Shown: positions 35,601 to 44,392, numbered from the stretch's first letter. The stretch is DNA of 64,000 bases from UBA1351 sp963677625 (GCA_963677625.2 CAXXSW010000005.1:60998-124997); one strand, 5' to 3'. The notes: a model not told the origin generated them from the sequence alone. Program-made: numbers and translations.

Positions 35601-35772
35601 CATTTTTACTTAATTGCTCACTATCATAATTAGGTATACTTGGGTTAATCAAATCATCTTGACCATTTGCTTTTTTAAAACTATCGATATTGACAATATC
35701 TCTATATCTTAAATATTTTAATTCATTTATTCTTTTTTGTATTTGTTCTAAGTAAAAAAAAGGTGCTCTCAT
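32617..35772 (-). CDS. GH38 alpha-mannosidase
   Basis: A 1051-residue glycoside hydrolase of family 38. The zinc-site motif GHTHIDVAWLWRLKHTREK lies around residue 250. The nucleophile Asp is in FLWLPDVFGYTWAMPQIL, and the mid-domain EVLTHFVTTPD and GYGDGGGGVNRDML match bacterial GH38. C-terminal beta domains follow. There is no signal peptide, so it acts in the cytoplasm on imported sugar. The frame opens at TTG 35784, but ATG 35772 has GGAGGAAG. It is the last gene of the regulator-ABC operon and degrades the imported alpha-mannoside, perhaps from N-glycans or mannosylglycerate-like compounds. Confidence 0.93.
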   Translation of the reverse strand: MRAPFFYLEQIQKRINELKYLRYRDIVNIDSFKKANGQDDLINPSIPNYDSEQLSKNEYWIGRDTYIWLNSQIIFPQSFKGKKVVGYFDFGKTGIGNNSQFESMVYINKKPYQGVDTNHKEVFFDIDELGEACRLDFRLWSGLEGGGEIQLQYHQFREAFIAVLDEACDSLYYLAKNIGETIEVLDDSDLYKHQLQKILVNAFQFLDFTNHRSDEFYLSVEKANNYLEDQLKKMDGKSPHKVICTGHTHIDVAWLWRLKHTREKISRSFSTVLRLMEQYDEYHFLQTQAQLYEYIQKDFPEIYAQIKGKVNEGKWEPSGSMWVEADCNLTSGESIVRQILYGKRFFEKEFGYRNTFLWLPDVFGYTWAMPQILKKSGIDTFITTKISWNEVNRMPNDTFIWRGLDGSEVLTHFVTTPDVDGDTKFYTYNGNILPKIVKGVWENYRNKDLNDTMLVSYGYGDGGGGVNRDMLENRRVIDSLPSMASTKTGSVTNYLEGLHKTISESNDRYLHTWDNELYLEFHRGTYTSQAYNKLMNRKMELSYRNAEILSVFGMVKNENDTDDRLWKMLNEGWKIILRNQFHDIIPGSSIHEVYEDSKIEYEDVQNIVNNVEKEALQHLVTKKDSTFTVFNTAGWKRQGLVTLKGLENLDLEDKVIVDGSNKQLSYQKEDKNIVVFMDNMEPLSMETVSIKNRNEILDSYIADENLLETVSFEKVDNLLSTPHYEIKWNKYGQLTSIIDKKTSREVLTGIGNELQIFEDKPREYDAWELESTIDMKKEIIDDFKGVKEVSNGPLMASYEFSWKYNKTHIIQTLIVYKNSKRIDFKTTVHWEERDKVLKVAFPVDVRSTEARYDIQFGNVTRPTHRSTSWDMAKFEVVGHQWADLSEKGFGVSLLNDCKYGYDIKDNVMRLTLLKSPSFPDPVADRGRQVFTYSLYVHEEIWYESKLIHEAWDLNDSLKCFSGKVKKPQSFVRLDGDSVCLDAMKKAEDSEAIVLRFHEMYGGKAVLKLDFDMDIQACYICDLMEENETLITNESSFELEFRPYELKTIMIK

Positions 35773-35787
35773 AACTTCCTCCAACTA

Positions 35788-36618
35788 TTATTTAATAGAT
35801 CCACCAAGTGAAAATCCTTTTGACATAAATTTTTGAGCCATAAAATATAATCCTGCTATTGGCATGGTATATAACAAAGAAAATGCAGCCAATTGTCCAT
35901 AAACCACTTTTCCATGAGCGCCAAAAAATTGGTATATAGAGACCGAAGCTGGGATTTTATCAGCTGAACTAAGTAAAATAAAGGGTACGAAAAAGTTCCC
36001 CCAACTTCCTGCAAATGTAAAAATAAAAACAACAAAAATACCCGGTAATATAATTGGAAAAATTACATTTATAATTGTCTGAACCGTTCCGGCCCCATCT
36101 ATCCAAGCCGCTTCTTCTAATGTTTTTGGCACATCATCCATAAAATTCTTCATCATCCAAATACTGTATGGAAGTGCTGTAGCTACTAGAAATAAGGTTG
36201 TTGACGCCAATGAATTAGTCATTTTCAAGCGAAAGAAGACCATGTAAACAGGAACCATTATTGCTGTAATAGGTAAGCCATTTAAAAACAATATGGAATA
36301 CATAAATTTTGATTTTCCTTTAATATCATATCTTGACAAGGGATAGGCTGCCATTATTGCAAAAACGACAACTAATGATGCCTGTGAAAATGATATAAGA
36401 AAACTATTCAAGAAAGCTCGATAATTCATTGGATTCGTTAGCACTTGACGATAATTATCCAAGCTGAACTCCTCTGGAATCCTAATTGTTAAAGGTGCGC
36501 CTGCATCGAAGGAAGCAAACAATAGCCACAACATCGGCCAAATAAACAAAATTCCAATGACGATTAGAACTAATGCTTGAAAACGCTGTTTAAACTGTCT
36601 TTTATATCCTATCTTCAT
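35788..36618 (-). CDS. Sugar ABC transporter permease (MalG type)
   Basis: A 276-residue inner-membrane permease of the CUT1 family with six predicted helices. The EAA loop that contacts the ATPase is LEEAAWIDGAGTVQTIINVI. GGCT-rich AGGAGG spacing precedes ATG 36618. It pairs with the MalF-type permease 9 bases upstream. As is usual for CUT1 operons in this group, no ATPase gene is present, so a shared MsmK-type ATPase elsewhere must power it. Confidence 0.93.
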   Translation of the reverse strand: MKIGYKRQFKQRFQALVLIVIGILFIWPMLWLLFASFDAGAPLTIRIPEEFSLDNYRQVLTNPMNYRAFLNSFLISFSQASLVVVFAIMAAYPLSRYDIKGKSKFMYSILFLNGLPITAIMVPVYMVFFRLKMTNSLASTTLFLVATALPYSIWMMKNFMDDVPKTLEEAAWIDGAGTVQTIINVIFPIILPGIFVVFIFTFAGSWGNFFVPFILLSSADKIPASVSIYQFFGAHGKVVYGQLAAFSLLYTMPIAGLYFMAQKFMSKGFSLGGSIK

Positions 36619-36627
36619 GTTAGCCTC

Positions 36628-37503
36628 CTATATTTTCTGCTTAAAACTTTTCATATAAAACATACTCATAATCATTCCAAAAAAGACCATAATGATTGCC
36701 ATAGCTGTTCCATAACCTAATTGATATGCTGAAAAAGCTTGATTATACATATAGATGGGAACTGTTGTTGTATCATAGCCTGGTCCACCACCTGTTAGGG
36801 CATAGATTAATCCAAATAAGCCTATTGTTTGAAGAGTTATAAGTATTGTATTTGTCACGATAGAACCTTTTATCATGGGTAAAATGATTTTAATCAAGAC
36901 TTGCCACCCGTTAGCCCCGTCAATTTTTCCAGCTTCTTTTATACTATCTGACACATTACCAAGGGAAGATTGAAAGATCATCATGGAAAAAGCTGTACCT
37001 CTCCAGACATTCGCAAATATGATGGAAAGCATTGCATGGTCAAAGAGCCAAGCAATAGGACCAATCCCAAAATTTCCAAGAACATTATTTAATGATCCTT
37101 CTGTATTCAAGAAAGCAAAAAAGATAAAAGAAACAACAACTTCAGGTGTAACCCATCCTAATAAGACAGCTGTTCCAACAAACCTTTTAATAGCTGAACT
37201 TTTCTTTTCCATAAAGTAGGCCAATGTAAATCCAAGCACTTGTTGGCCTACTAATGCTGACATAAATAAAAATACAATTGTATTAATTAATGATTTGTAA
37301 AAACGTTCATCTTTAAACATAATCAGGTAGTTTTTTAATCCTACCAAATTCCAGTTTTGGGCTTTTGCACCAACTAATGTTTTATCTGTAAAAGAATAAA
37401 ATACTGTTACAAATACTGGTAGTGCAAAAAACACAAAAATCAATACCAAGGAAGGCAACATGAATAATATTGCTTTTCGTATTTGCGCTTTTTTCGTCAT
37501 CAT
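36628..37503 (-). CDS. Sugar ABC transporter permease (MalF type)
   Basis: A 291-residue CUT1 permease with six predicted helices. The EAA loop is IKEAGKIDGANGWQVLIKII. TGGGPGYDTTTVPIYMYNQAF is the typical segment before the last helix. It begins with two adjacent ATG codons, the first preceded by GGAGGAAT. It follows the binding-protein gene after an 86-base gap that contains a strong intercistronic hairpin. Confidence 0.93.
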   Translation of the reverse strand: MMTKKAQIRKAILFMLPSLVLIFVFFALPVFVTVFYSFTDKTLVGAKAQNWNLVGLKNYLIMFKDERFYKSLINTIVFLFMSALVGQQVLGFTLAYFMEKKSSAIKRFVGTAVLLGWVTPEVVVSFIFFAFLNTEGSLNNVLGNFGIGPIAWLFDHAMLSIIFANVWRGTAFSMMIFQSSLGNVSDSIKEAGKIDGANGWQVLIKIILPMIKGSIVTNTILITLQTIGLFGLIYALTGGGPGYDTTTVPIYMYNQAFSAYQLGYGTAMAIIMVFFGMIMSMFYMKSFKQKI

Positions 37504-37527
37504 ATTCCTCCAAATTTTCCTATAGGA

Positions 37528-37556
37528 AGGGTTAGAGAGATAAACCCTCTAACCCT
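37528..37556 (-). terminator. Intercistronic hairpin after the binding-protein gene
   Basis: A perfect 10-base stem (AGGGTTAGAG and complement, 9-base loop) between the solute-binding protein and the permeases. There is no long T tract on the minus strand. It more likely stabilises the binding-protein mRNA or partly attenuates transcription, giving more binding protein than permease. Confidence 0.6.
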
Positions 37557-37589
37557 ATAAGTTTAACTTATTCTTACTTGCTACTTTTA

Positions 37590-38924
37590 CTACTTTTCTA
37601 TGTAGTTTCCTTCTCCGACTATATTTATTACATTTTCCTTATAGGCATCCATTGCTTCGCCAGCTGTCATCTGACCTGTAATAACCGCTTCTACCGCTGC
37701 TTGAATTTCAATAGATACACTTGGATAAGCTTCTACACCAGGTCTAAACTTGGTAAATTCAGTATAATTACTCATCTCAGCCCTATATACGTTTTGATCG
37801 ATGTAGTCTTTATTACCAACAACATCAGCTCTAACTGCCATATCTCCACCTGCAAGAGTAAAGGACAAAATATTATCTTTATTTGTTGCAATTTTAATGA
37901 AGTTGAATGCTTCTTCCTTTGCATCAGATAATTCTGAAACAGCTAAAGTCCATCCACCACTCATTGATGAGAATCCGTCACCATCACGGTTAGGAAGCTT
38001 TGTTACCTTAATTACATCTTGATAGGTGTCAGGTAAAGCATTTCTCCAATCACCGCTTTTCCAACTACCATCAAGACAGATACCAACCTCTTTACTTTCA
38101 GGCATTTTTTCATTAAGCACTTGCCATCCGTTTGCGTCTAGCATTGTTGCTAATTCAGTATTTTCATATATACCTAGGTCTCTTAGTTCTTGAATAAAGC
38201 CAAGAGCATCATTCATACCTGTAGATGATACGACCCATTTTCCATTTTCATATATCCAATCATCAGTTCCGCCCATTAGCATTTCAAATGTTTGCATTGT
38301 GGTTCCTTCACCTTGAGCTTTAGAACCATTCATCCATATTGGGAACTTGATATCAGCTTCATGTAAAATCTTTACAGCTTCTATCACTTCATCCCAGCTC
38401 TTAGGTTCCCAAGGTACTGGTAATCCAACTTGATTGAAGATTACTGTATTATAATATAGACCTCTTGTATCAGTTGTATAAGGAATTGCGTAAACTTTTC
38501 CATCAAATGTCATACCGTTTCTTACACTGTCTGAATACTGGTCCTTCCAGTCTGACCATTGTTCAACCGGGAGACTGGCAAGAGCATTTGACGCTACTAA
38601 TGATGGTGCTAAAAAGCTGTCAACAACCATCACATCAATAGTATCATCTGATTGAAGCATCAATGATGTTTTTGTATTATAATCACCTTCATTACTAGGC
38701 ATTTTTGCTAAATTTACTTTTACATCAGGATATGTCTTCTCAAATTCGTCTTTTGCTGCTTCTAACCATTCATCATAGTTATCAACCTCTTTATACGTAA
38801 CATTAATTGTTACCTGCTTCTTTTCCCCATTATTTCCATTAGACCCGTCATCAGCATTATCTTGTTTACAACCAACAGAAAGAATTAGTACTAAGCTTAA
38901 AACCACACCCAAAAATTTTTTCAT
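37590..38924 (-). CDS. Sugar ABC transporter solute-binding lipoprotein
   Basis: A 444-residue extracellular solute-binding protein (CUT1 family). The N-terminus is a lipoprotein signal peptide ending in the lipobox ILSVGCKQ (Cys19), so it is anchored outside the membrane. The mature part shows PYTTDTRGLYYN, LPVPWEPKSWDE and GGWTLAVSELSDAKEEAFNF, typical of sugar-binding proteins. Downstream lie its two permeases and a GH38 alpha-mannosidase, so the ligand is probably an alpha-mannoside oligosaccharide. A palindromic operator candidate lies 60 bases upstream. Confidence 0.92.
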   Translation of the reverse strand: MKKFLGVVLSLVLILSVGCKQDNADDGSNGNNGEKKQVTINVTYKEVDNYDEWLEAAKDEFEKTYPDVKVNLAKMPSNEGDYNTKTSLMLQSDDTIDVMVVDSFLAPSLVASNALASLPVEQWSDWKDQYSDSVRNGMTFDGKVYAIPYTTDTRGLYYNTVIFNQVGLPVPWEPKSWDEVIEAVKILHEADIKFPIWMNGSKAQGEGTTMQTFEMLMGGTDDWIYENGKWVVSSTGMNDALGFIQELRDLGIYENTELATMLDANGWQVLNEKMPESKEVGICLDGSWKSGDWRNALPDTYQDVIKVTKLPNRDGDGFSSMSGGWTLAVSELSDAKEEAFNFIKIATNKDNILSFTLAGGDMAVRADVVGNKDYIDQNVYRAEMSNYTEFTKFRPGVEAYPSVSIEIQAAVEAVITGQMTAGEAMDAYKENVINIVGEGNYIEK

Positions 38925-38983
38925 CTTTTTCTCCTCGCTTATTGATAGCTTATTCAGAAAACAACATAGCTTACATTTGTTAT

Positions 38984-38999
38984 ATTAGATATATCTAAT
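38984..38999. promoter_or_regulatory. Palindromic operator candidate ATTAGATATATCTAAT
   Basis: A perfect 16-base palindrome between the promoter at 39037-39065 and the binding-protein gene, roughly 30-45 bases downstream of the expected transcription start. This is a position where a bound repressor would block elongation. A similar element lies upstream of the regulator gene, so it is a likely target of the GntR/LacI-type regulator at 39118-40260. Confidence 0.6.
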
Positions 39000-39036
39000 T
39001 CAGTAATAAGTATTGTTTTCTGCATTTCCATGTCAT

Positions 39037-39065
39037 ATATTATACCTAATTCTATGCTTTGTCAA
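39037..39065 (-). promoter_or_regulatory. Promoter of the mannoside importer
   Basis: A perfect TTGACA (39060-39065) with TAATAT 17 bases on (39037-39042), or TATAAT 15 bases on (39039-39044), on the minus strand downstream of the regulator gene. Importer expression can thus be separate from the regulator's. Confidence 0.6.
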
Positions 39066-39117
39066 CATTCTTTCCTTAATTTGTTATATCTTTTTCTCCA
39101 TTCTCTATCTTTTTCAC

Positions 39118-40260
39118 TCAGCTAGGTCTTTTTGCAGAAGATTTTCGTTCAATCAGACTAACAGGTAGCTTAATCTGCTTATACTCATAAGATCCTTTTT
39201 CCATAATTTCCACAAGAAATTCTGCAGCCCTCTTGCCAATTTCATGAAAATCCTGATGCAAAGTTGTCAAAGGGACTTGCAAATACTTTGTCATTTCTAA
39301 ATCGTCAAACCCTGTAATTGAAAGTTGATCTGGTACATTAATATTCATTTCTATTGCTGCTCTTAACAAAAATGTAGCCACTTGATCATTTACACCAACA
39401 ATTGCAGTCACTCCTTTTTCTACAAAATGTTTAATGATTGATTTATATTTACTACTCTTGTATTCCCTATGATATTCATCTGTAAAACCGTTTTGCGTAT
39501 AATCATTAATGTTCATAAAGCCAGCATCTCTTAGTGCCTTAGTATAACCAAAATATCTATCTCTAACAGAGGTTGTACTTTCAATAGACAAGTCTGAAAC
39601 AAAACCGATTTTTTCATGCCCAAAATCAATAAGGTGTTTCGTCACTTTATAGCAACCGCTGTAATTATCTGCGATTACACTACTAATTGGAACACCTTCA
39701 AAATACTTGTCAATGGTTACTATAGGATATTCATTAAGAACCAGCATATTAAGTAATTTATAATTATCTCTATCCGACACCGGATAATATATAATGCCTT
39801 GAACACCTTCTTGATATAGTCTTGTTATGATTTTTCTCTCATCCTCTGAGCTCTTTAGGCCACTATTGACAATACTATAAAAACCCGAACGATCTAATAC
39901 TTCAATAGCTCCATTAATCGACTTAGCAAAACTACTTTCTGTAACATGTAAAGGCATAATCAAAGCAATCATTGGTTTTGTACCGTCCTTGACTATCCCC
40001 CTTGACATAGAAGTATTTAGGTTATCTGAGGTGTGAATAATCTCCGGACTCACAAAGCTCCCACTCCCTCTAACCCTGTATATCAAACCAAGGGCCTTAA
40101 GTTCTTCCAGTGCCCTTTTTGAGGTGATACGACTGACTTTATACATATCTGCCAACTCTAATTCTGTAGGTATCTTTGTATCTGTTTGGTATTCACCTTC
40201 AAGTATTTTACTTTTTATATCTTCAACAATTCGTTCGTATAACGGTTTTTTCCCTGACAT
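39118..40260 (-). CDS. GntR-type regulator with LacI-type sugar-binding domain
   Basis: A 380-residue regulator. Residues 5-72 form a GntR winged helix (YERIVEDIKSKILEGEYQTD, then TELELADMYKVSRITSKRAL, and RVRGSGSFV). Residues 90-375 form a periplasmic-binding-protein-like sensor as in LacI/AraR proteins (IALIMPLHVTESSFAKS, IIYYPVSDRD, GFVSDLSIE, ITGFDDLEMTKYLQVPLTTL). The frame opens at TTG 40266, but ATG 40260 is better spaced from GAGG. It probably represses the adjacent mannoside importer and alpha-mannosidase until a mannoside or mannose derivative binds. Palindromic sites flank it. Confidence 0.9.
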   Translation of the reverse strand: MSGKKPLYERIVEDIKSKILEGEYQTDTKIPTELELADMYKVSRITSKRALEELKALGLIYRVRGSGSFVSPEIIHTSDNLNTSMSRGIVKDGTKPMIALIMPLHVTESSFAKSINGAIEVLDRSGFYSIVNSGLKSSEDERKIITRLYQEGVQGIIYYPVSDRDNYKLLNMLVLNEYPIVTIDKYFEGVPISSVIADNYSGCYKVTKHLIDFGHEKIGFVSDLSIESTTSVRDRYFGYTKALRDAGFMNINDYTQNGFTDEYHREYKSSKYKSIIKHFVEKGVTAIVGVNDQVATFLLRAAIEMNINVPDQLSITGFDDLEMTKYLQVPLTTLHQDFHEIGKRAAEFLVEIMEKGSYEYKQIKLPVSLIERKSSAKRPS

Positions 40261-40279
40261 ATGCAACCTCTTCTCTAAA

Positions 40280-40320
40280 ACATATCTAATACATTGAAAA
40301 TTATCTTTGATATATCTAAT
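40280..40320. promoter_or_regulatory. Operator-like half sites upstream of the regulator gene
   Basis: TATCTAAT occurs at 40283-40290 and 40313-40320. The second belongs to an imperfect palindrome CTTTGATATATCTAAT (40305-40320), 14 of 16 matches to the full operator at 38984-38999. They lie 20-60 bases upstream of the regulator's start and suggest autoregulation. The rest of the gap 40321-40611 holds only the two hairpins listed separately. Confidence 0.45.
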
Positions 40321-40374
40321 TTATATGTAAATATATCATTTGTCAATGCCAACTTATTCATATTTGTTTATAAA

Positions 40375-40402
40375 AAAGACGTTAATGAAATTTCATAACG
40401 TC
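40375..40402 (-). terminator. Terminator candidate downstream of the chemoreceptor gene
   Basis: On the minus strand, GACGTTATG pairs with CATTAACGTC (one bulged A), directly followed by T6. It lies about 210 bases past the chemoreceptor stop codon, just before the regulator's control region. Confidence 0.6.
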
Positions 40403-40460
40403 AACATGATTCGTCTTGTCCCATCCACAGAAGTTAAAACTTTAGTTTAAAACTAAAATA

Positions 40461-40503
40461 TAGGCTATCTTCTATGTTGTTTTCACACCTAAAAGATAGC
40501 CTA
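40461..40503 (-). terminator. Inverted repeat downstream of the chemoreceptor gene
   Basis: A perfect 11-base stem, TAGGCTATCTT and AAGATAGCCTA, with a 21-base loop. The minus-strand sequence after it is T-rich but interrupted. Possibly a first, weaker terminator of the chemoreceptor gene. Confidence 0.5.
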
Positions 40504-40611
40504 CCTGCTTCATTAAGCAAAGACAAAGTTAAATATAAGTTTTATACATATATAATTTGTCATTTCACCTAAGTTCAATAATCAATTTAATCCCTCAAAC
40601 ATCATATCTTC

Positions 40612-42600
40612 TTAGTCAACTTTAAAATGATTAACTTCACTAAGTAACTGGTCTGCCATAATTGTCAATTCATTTGCAGCTGCGGCAATCTCTTCTGATA
40701 CGGCTGTCTGTTCTTCATTTGCTGCAGTAACACTTTCCGCTTCACTAGATGTCTTTGAAGCACTGTCTACAACAGCATGAAGAGAGTCGTTTACACCAGA
40801 GGCATCACTTTCAGTTTGCCAAATCAATTTATCAATGTTTTTAATCATCCCAGAAACCTTACTAATTTGGTCATAAATATTTCCAAGAGCTTCTTCTGAT
40901 GAACAAACGGCTGTAAGACCTGATTCTACCTTTTTACTTTCTTCCGTTATATATCCATTGGTTGTCTGGATATCCTCTTGCAATTGTGTAATAAGTAACT
41001 GAATACCCTGCGCTGATTCTTGTGATTGAGCTGCTAATTTACGTATTTCTTCCGCAACAACCGCAAATCCTTTACCTTGTTCACCTGCTCTTGCTGCTTC
41101 AATAGCTGCATTTAAGGCAAGTAAATTAGTTTGATCTGCTATTTGGGAAATCATTTCATTGATACTTCCTATTTCATCAGACTGCTGTAATAATTTGTCT
41201 ATAATAGCAACCGTCTTTACTGAAGTTTCCTTGATGCTTTCCATTTGTTTTCTGGCCTTTTCAACAATTTTGCTACCGCCCTCAGCAACTTCTTCAACAA
41301 TTCCCGTTTTTTCTGCCATTTCAGCAGCAGTCTTGGCTGTTACTTTTATTCCATTTTGCATAATATCATATTGAGTAAAAGCTGAACCTACTTCCTTATT
41401 TTGAGAGTTGATTTCATAGGATATCGTTTCCATTCTTGCAGCTGTTTCCTCTGCAGATGCCTGATTTTCTTCTGAAGAAGCAGACAATTGTTGAGAGTTA
41501 GATGCTAGTTTAATTGAGCTTTGTTTGATGGTATCCACAACACCATGTATCTGTTCAATAGTTGCATTAATCGCCTCACCCATCTGATCAATCTCATCAC
41601 CGTTCACTGCAACTTTATCAATTCTACTTGTCAAATCACCTTGGGCGACATCTCTCATTACCTTATTGATACTCTTGACTCTCTGAACCAACTGGTAAGA
41701 AAAATACGAAACTAATAGCGATCCAATAATGAAGAAGGCAAGCCCCATCCATAATTGAAACATAATTAATTCTTTTACAGGTGCCAGATACTCAGCATCC
41801 AAAGCATTAATTGATATCGACCAATCACCGACAGGCCCATATTTATTTAACTTTGCAACACCATCGTAAGTATAATTAATATAACCGTATTCACCTGCAA
41901 GCATAGTATCCAATTCATTATTAATCGGCTCAACGTTATAAGTTCTGACATCAGTTCCTAACATTGTATCCACTGGATGAGCAATAATGATACCATTCTT
42001 ATCAAGGAGGTAAGCATAACCTTCTTCACCTACCTGAATTTCCGAAATAATGTCTCTAAAAATTTGGAAACGAATGGCGGCAGCAAGAACACCAATAACT
42101 CTACCATCTTTTTCAATAGGGACACTAATTACCTGAATATCATCTCCTGTAGATTTTGATTCTAAAAGATCAGACCAATAAATATTACCTTTATAGCTTT
42201 CTATAAAATAATCTCTATTAGATATATCAATTCCTACGTTCTTGCTATCCATATTGTCAATAACAACAATCCCTTTATCATCAGCGACGTAGACAGCTTC
42301 GATAGCTCCGTTTGATTCTTCACCTATTGTTACAAGCAAGCTAACTGCAGCTACTGCATCTACCTCATGGTTTTTTATAGCATCAGTTCTAGCCAAGAGT
42401 TTTAATTCTGACTCAATAAAATCCTGTTTGCTTTGAATAGTGTCTTGAACCTTCTCAATTTCAATATCCAATTGTTTGTGAATTTCTTTTGTAATCGCTT
42501 GAGAACTTTTTAATGAATTAATCACGCTTGAAATAGTCACGATGCCCAGTATGATGATTGTATTAATCACCAAAAGTTTAAAAAGAATGCTTCTCCTCAT
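40612..42600 (-). CDS. Methyl-accepting chemotaxis protein with dCache sensor
   Basis: A 662-residue transmembrane chemoreceptor. The first membrane helix is at residues 8-28. An extracellular double-Cache sensor (about 30-275) contains SNRDYFIESYKGN, DIQVISVPIEKDGRVIGVLA and GYAYLLDKNGIIIAHP. A second helix at about 280-303 is followed by HAMP (305-358) and a long cytoplasmic coiled coil with the hairpin tip QIADQTNLLALNAAIEAARA. Cache receptors of this type often bind amino acids or carboxylates. Monocistronic between hairpins and an untouched upstream gap; no CheA/CheW nearby. Confidence 0.94.
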   Translation of the reverse strand: MRRSILFKLLVINTIIILGIVTISSVINSLKSSQAITKEIHKQLDIEIEKVQDTIQSKQDFIESELKLLARTDAIKNHEVDAVAAVSLLVTIGEESNGAIEAVYVADDKGIVVIDNMDSKNVGIDISNRDYFIESYKGNIYWSDLLESKSTGDDIQVISVPIEKDGRVIGVLAAAIRFQIFRDIISEIQVGEEGYAYLLDKNGIIIAHPVDTMLGTDVRTYNVEPINNELDTMLAGEYGYINYTYDGVAKLNKYGPVGDWSISINALDAEYLAPVKELIMFQLWMGLAFFIIGSLLVSYFSYQLVQRVKSINKVMRDVAQGDLTSRIDKVAVNGDEIDQMGEAINATIEQIHGVVDTIKQSSIKLASNSQQLSASSEENQASAEETAARMETISYEINSQNKEVGSAFTQYDIMQNGIKVTAKTAAEMAEKTGIVEEVAEGGSKIVEKARKQMESIKETSVKTVAIIDKLLQQSDEIGSINEMISQIADQTNLLALNAAIEAARAGEQGKGFAVVAEEIRKLAAQSQESAQGIQLLITQLQEDIQTTNGYITEESKKVESGLTAVCSSEEALGNIYDQISKVSGMIKNIDKLIWQTESDASGVNDSLHAVVDSASKTSSEAESVTAANEEQTAVSEEIAAAANELTIMADQLLSEVNHFKVD

Positions 42601-42811
42601 TTCAATCTCCTCATAAATTTATTTTACCCTTAGTTAGTTATTACTAACAGCAGTATAGCAAATTCTTTATACTTCAAAAAGCACCTTTTTCAATATTTAC
42701 ACATTATTCATAATTGTTCATAAATCGTTAACTACTAGCCATCGCAACTAAATCTTTTTATTCACAAGTAAAATCAAGAGAAGAAAGAGGCTTCGCCAGC
42801 CTAATTTTCTG

Positions 42812-43135
42812 CTACCATTTGTCTTCAATAATCTCTTGTCTTTTCCTAAGATACTCTTCTTCAGAAATCAACTCATCCTTTTTCAATTTCTCTAGTTTCC
42901 TTAGCCGCTCATCAAAATCAACTTGATGTAGGTCTGTTACATTAATATTCACTTCACCATTTTCTTCATCAGTTTTCTGTCTTTCTTCCTTTATGTCCAT
43001 TAGCCAACCGGCCAGAACGCCAAAAACTCCTATTGTTGAAAAAATGTAATATGGCAAAACTGTAAACAAGCCTAGGGCAATCAACACCAATGAAACAACA
43101 ATAATAATTTGTGGACCAGTAATTCTTGCTTTCAT
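42812..43135 (-). CDS. Small membrane protein with SHOCT-like C-terminus
   Basis: A 107-residue protein with two membrane helices (about residues 9-28 and 31-48), an acidic linker, and a C-terminal short helical-hairpin motif LEKLKKDELISEEEYLRKR of the SHOCT type. The frame opens at 43189, but ATG 43135 is preceded by GGAGGTAGGAGG. It lies 60 bases after mvaK2 on the same strand and may be the last gene of the mevalonate operon. SHOCT domains are thought to mediate oligomerisation; the function here is unknown. Confidence 0.65.
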   Translation of the reverse strand: MKARITGPQIIIVVSLVLIALGLFTVLPYYIFSTIGVFGVLAGWLMDIKEERQKTDEENGEVNINVTDLHQVDFDERLRKLEKLKKDELISEEEYLRKRQEIIEDKW

Positions 43136-43195
43136 CCTCCTACCTCCGTTCATGGTATGATTATTTAAAATAATTGATAACCTTATCATATACCA

Positions 43196-44359
43196 CTAAG
43201 AAAATATATCAAGATATTTTGTACTATCTATACAGGTTTCTGTCTTAACAATACCATGTATCTTCCATTGTATCTCCAGATTTTTGAGTTCAGCCTTAAA
43301 TACCTTATTAGTAGAAAAGGCACCTTTATTTATAAGACAGATACCACAGTCACCCCCACCTGATCCAGAAATCTTAGCTCCGCTATATATGAAAGAATTA
43401 CGTAACCCAGCATCTATTGGTCGACCTTTCCGCTCTTCAATATGGTTCCCAATATCGACCAAGGCCTTAAGCCTAGATGTAACAATACCTAGACTTGCCT
43501 TAAAATCCAAATCGGTTAGAAGCTCTTGATTTCTACGAATTCCTTTCAAAATCCCCTTTACATCATGATCAAAAAAAGCTTCGATAAGCTTATTCATATT
43601 CACACGACTTTTCATAAGCCATATAAAATAATCTTCTGGACAACCACGTCTGTATCCATGAAATTTATTTAAGAATTCCTTTGTTGACGCTGGATATCCA
43701 GTCCAGCCTACAAGCATTTCTATTTCTTTTGGCATAGTCAAAGACCAAATAAACTCATTTCTTTCTGGAACATGAGTTAAGTGAAGAAATTCATCACTCA
43801 TATTCTTATATGCAAAAAAACCTCCAAAAACTGCCGCAGCAATATCAGCTCCAGATCCCTTAGATTGAAGATCAGCATGAGTTCTCAATGTCAATCTAAA
43901 CAATTCTTCTTGGTCAATTTCAACTTCCATCCATCTTAAAATGCCCTTGGTTAAGGCTACAACTAAAGCTGCACTAGAACCAAAGCCCAGTTTTTTACCT
44001 GTCTTTTGTTCATGAAGTTGACTTTCAACAACAAGACTAAACACCTCAGGTTCCTTTCCTCTACTTCTAACATACTCAAAGGTTTTATTTATTGTCTTCA
44101 CTAGATGGTCAAACTCAGATATTAATTCCAGCCCGTCAACTCGGCCGTCCACAATCGACCAAGGCAATTTATGACCTAAAGCTTCAACAAAGTGCTTTTC
44201 ACCCTTGATATCTTGCCCATGCTTTACTCTACAATCTGATAAGGTCACCTTGATATATCTATCAATGGCCATAACCAGAGCCTTCTCATCAGGCTCAGTA
44301 ATGGCGTACTCTCCAGCTATCATTAATTTTCCTGGTGCTTTTGCTACCACACTTTTCAA
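43196..44359 (-). CDS. mvaK2: Phosphomevalonate kinase
   Basis: A 387-residue GHMP-family kinase that phosphorylates 5-phosphomevalonate to the diphosphate. N-terminal VAKAPGKLMIAGEYAI, the ATP-binding GKKLGFGSSAALVVALTKG and the C-terminal GAKISGSGGGDCGICL are the three GHMP motifs. The pattern (AGEYAI, FGSSAA) is that of PMK rather than mevalonate kinase. The start is TTG 44359, preceded by GAAGGTGATG. It follows the TctA-like permease after 33 bases, so the transporter is embedded between MvaD and MvaK2. Confidence 0.92.
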   Translation of the reverse strand: MKSVVAKAPGKLMIAGEYAITEPDEKALVMAIDRYIKVTLSDCRVKHGQDIKGEKHFVEALGHKLPWSIVDGRVDGLELISEFDHLVKTINKTFEYVRSRGKEPEVFSLVVESQLHEQKTGKKLGFGSSAALVVALTKGILRWMEVEIDQEELFRLTLRTHADLQSKGSGADIAAAVFGGFFAYKNMSDEFLHLTHVPERNEFIWSLTMPKEIEMLVGWTGYPASTKEFLNKFHGYRRGCPEDYFIWLMKSRVNMNKLIEAFFDHDVKGILKGIRRNQELLTDLDFKASLGIVTSRLKALVDIGNHIEERKGRPIDAGLRNSFIYSGAKISGSGGGDCGICLINKGAFSTNKVFKAELKNLEIQWKIHGIVKTETCIDSTKYLDIFS

Positions 44360-44392
44360 GACATCACCTTCCCTATAAAGGCAGAACTATGA

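Noticed and set aside
42217..42232. ATTAGATATATCAATT, a 14-of-16 match to the mannoside operator candidate
   Set aside because: It lies inside the chemoreceptor coding sequence (codons for ISNRDYF) far from a promoter; probably chance in AT-rich DNA.
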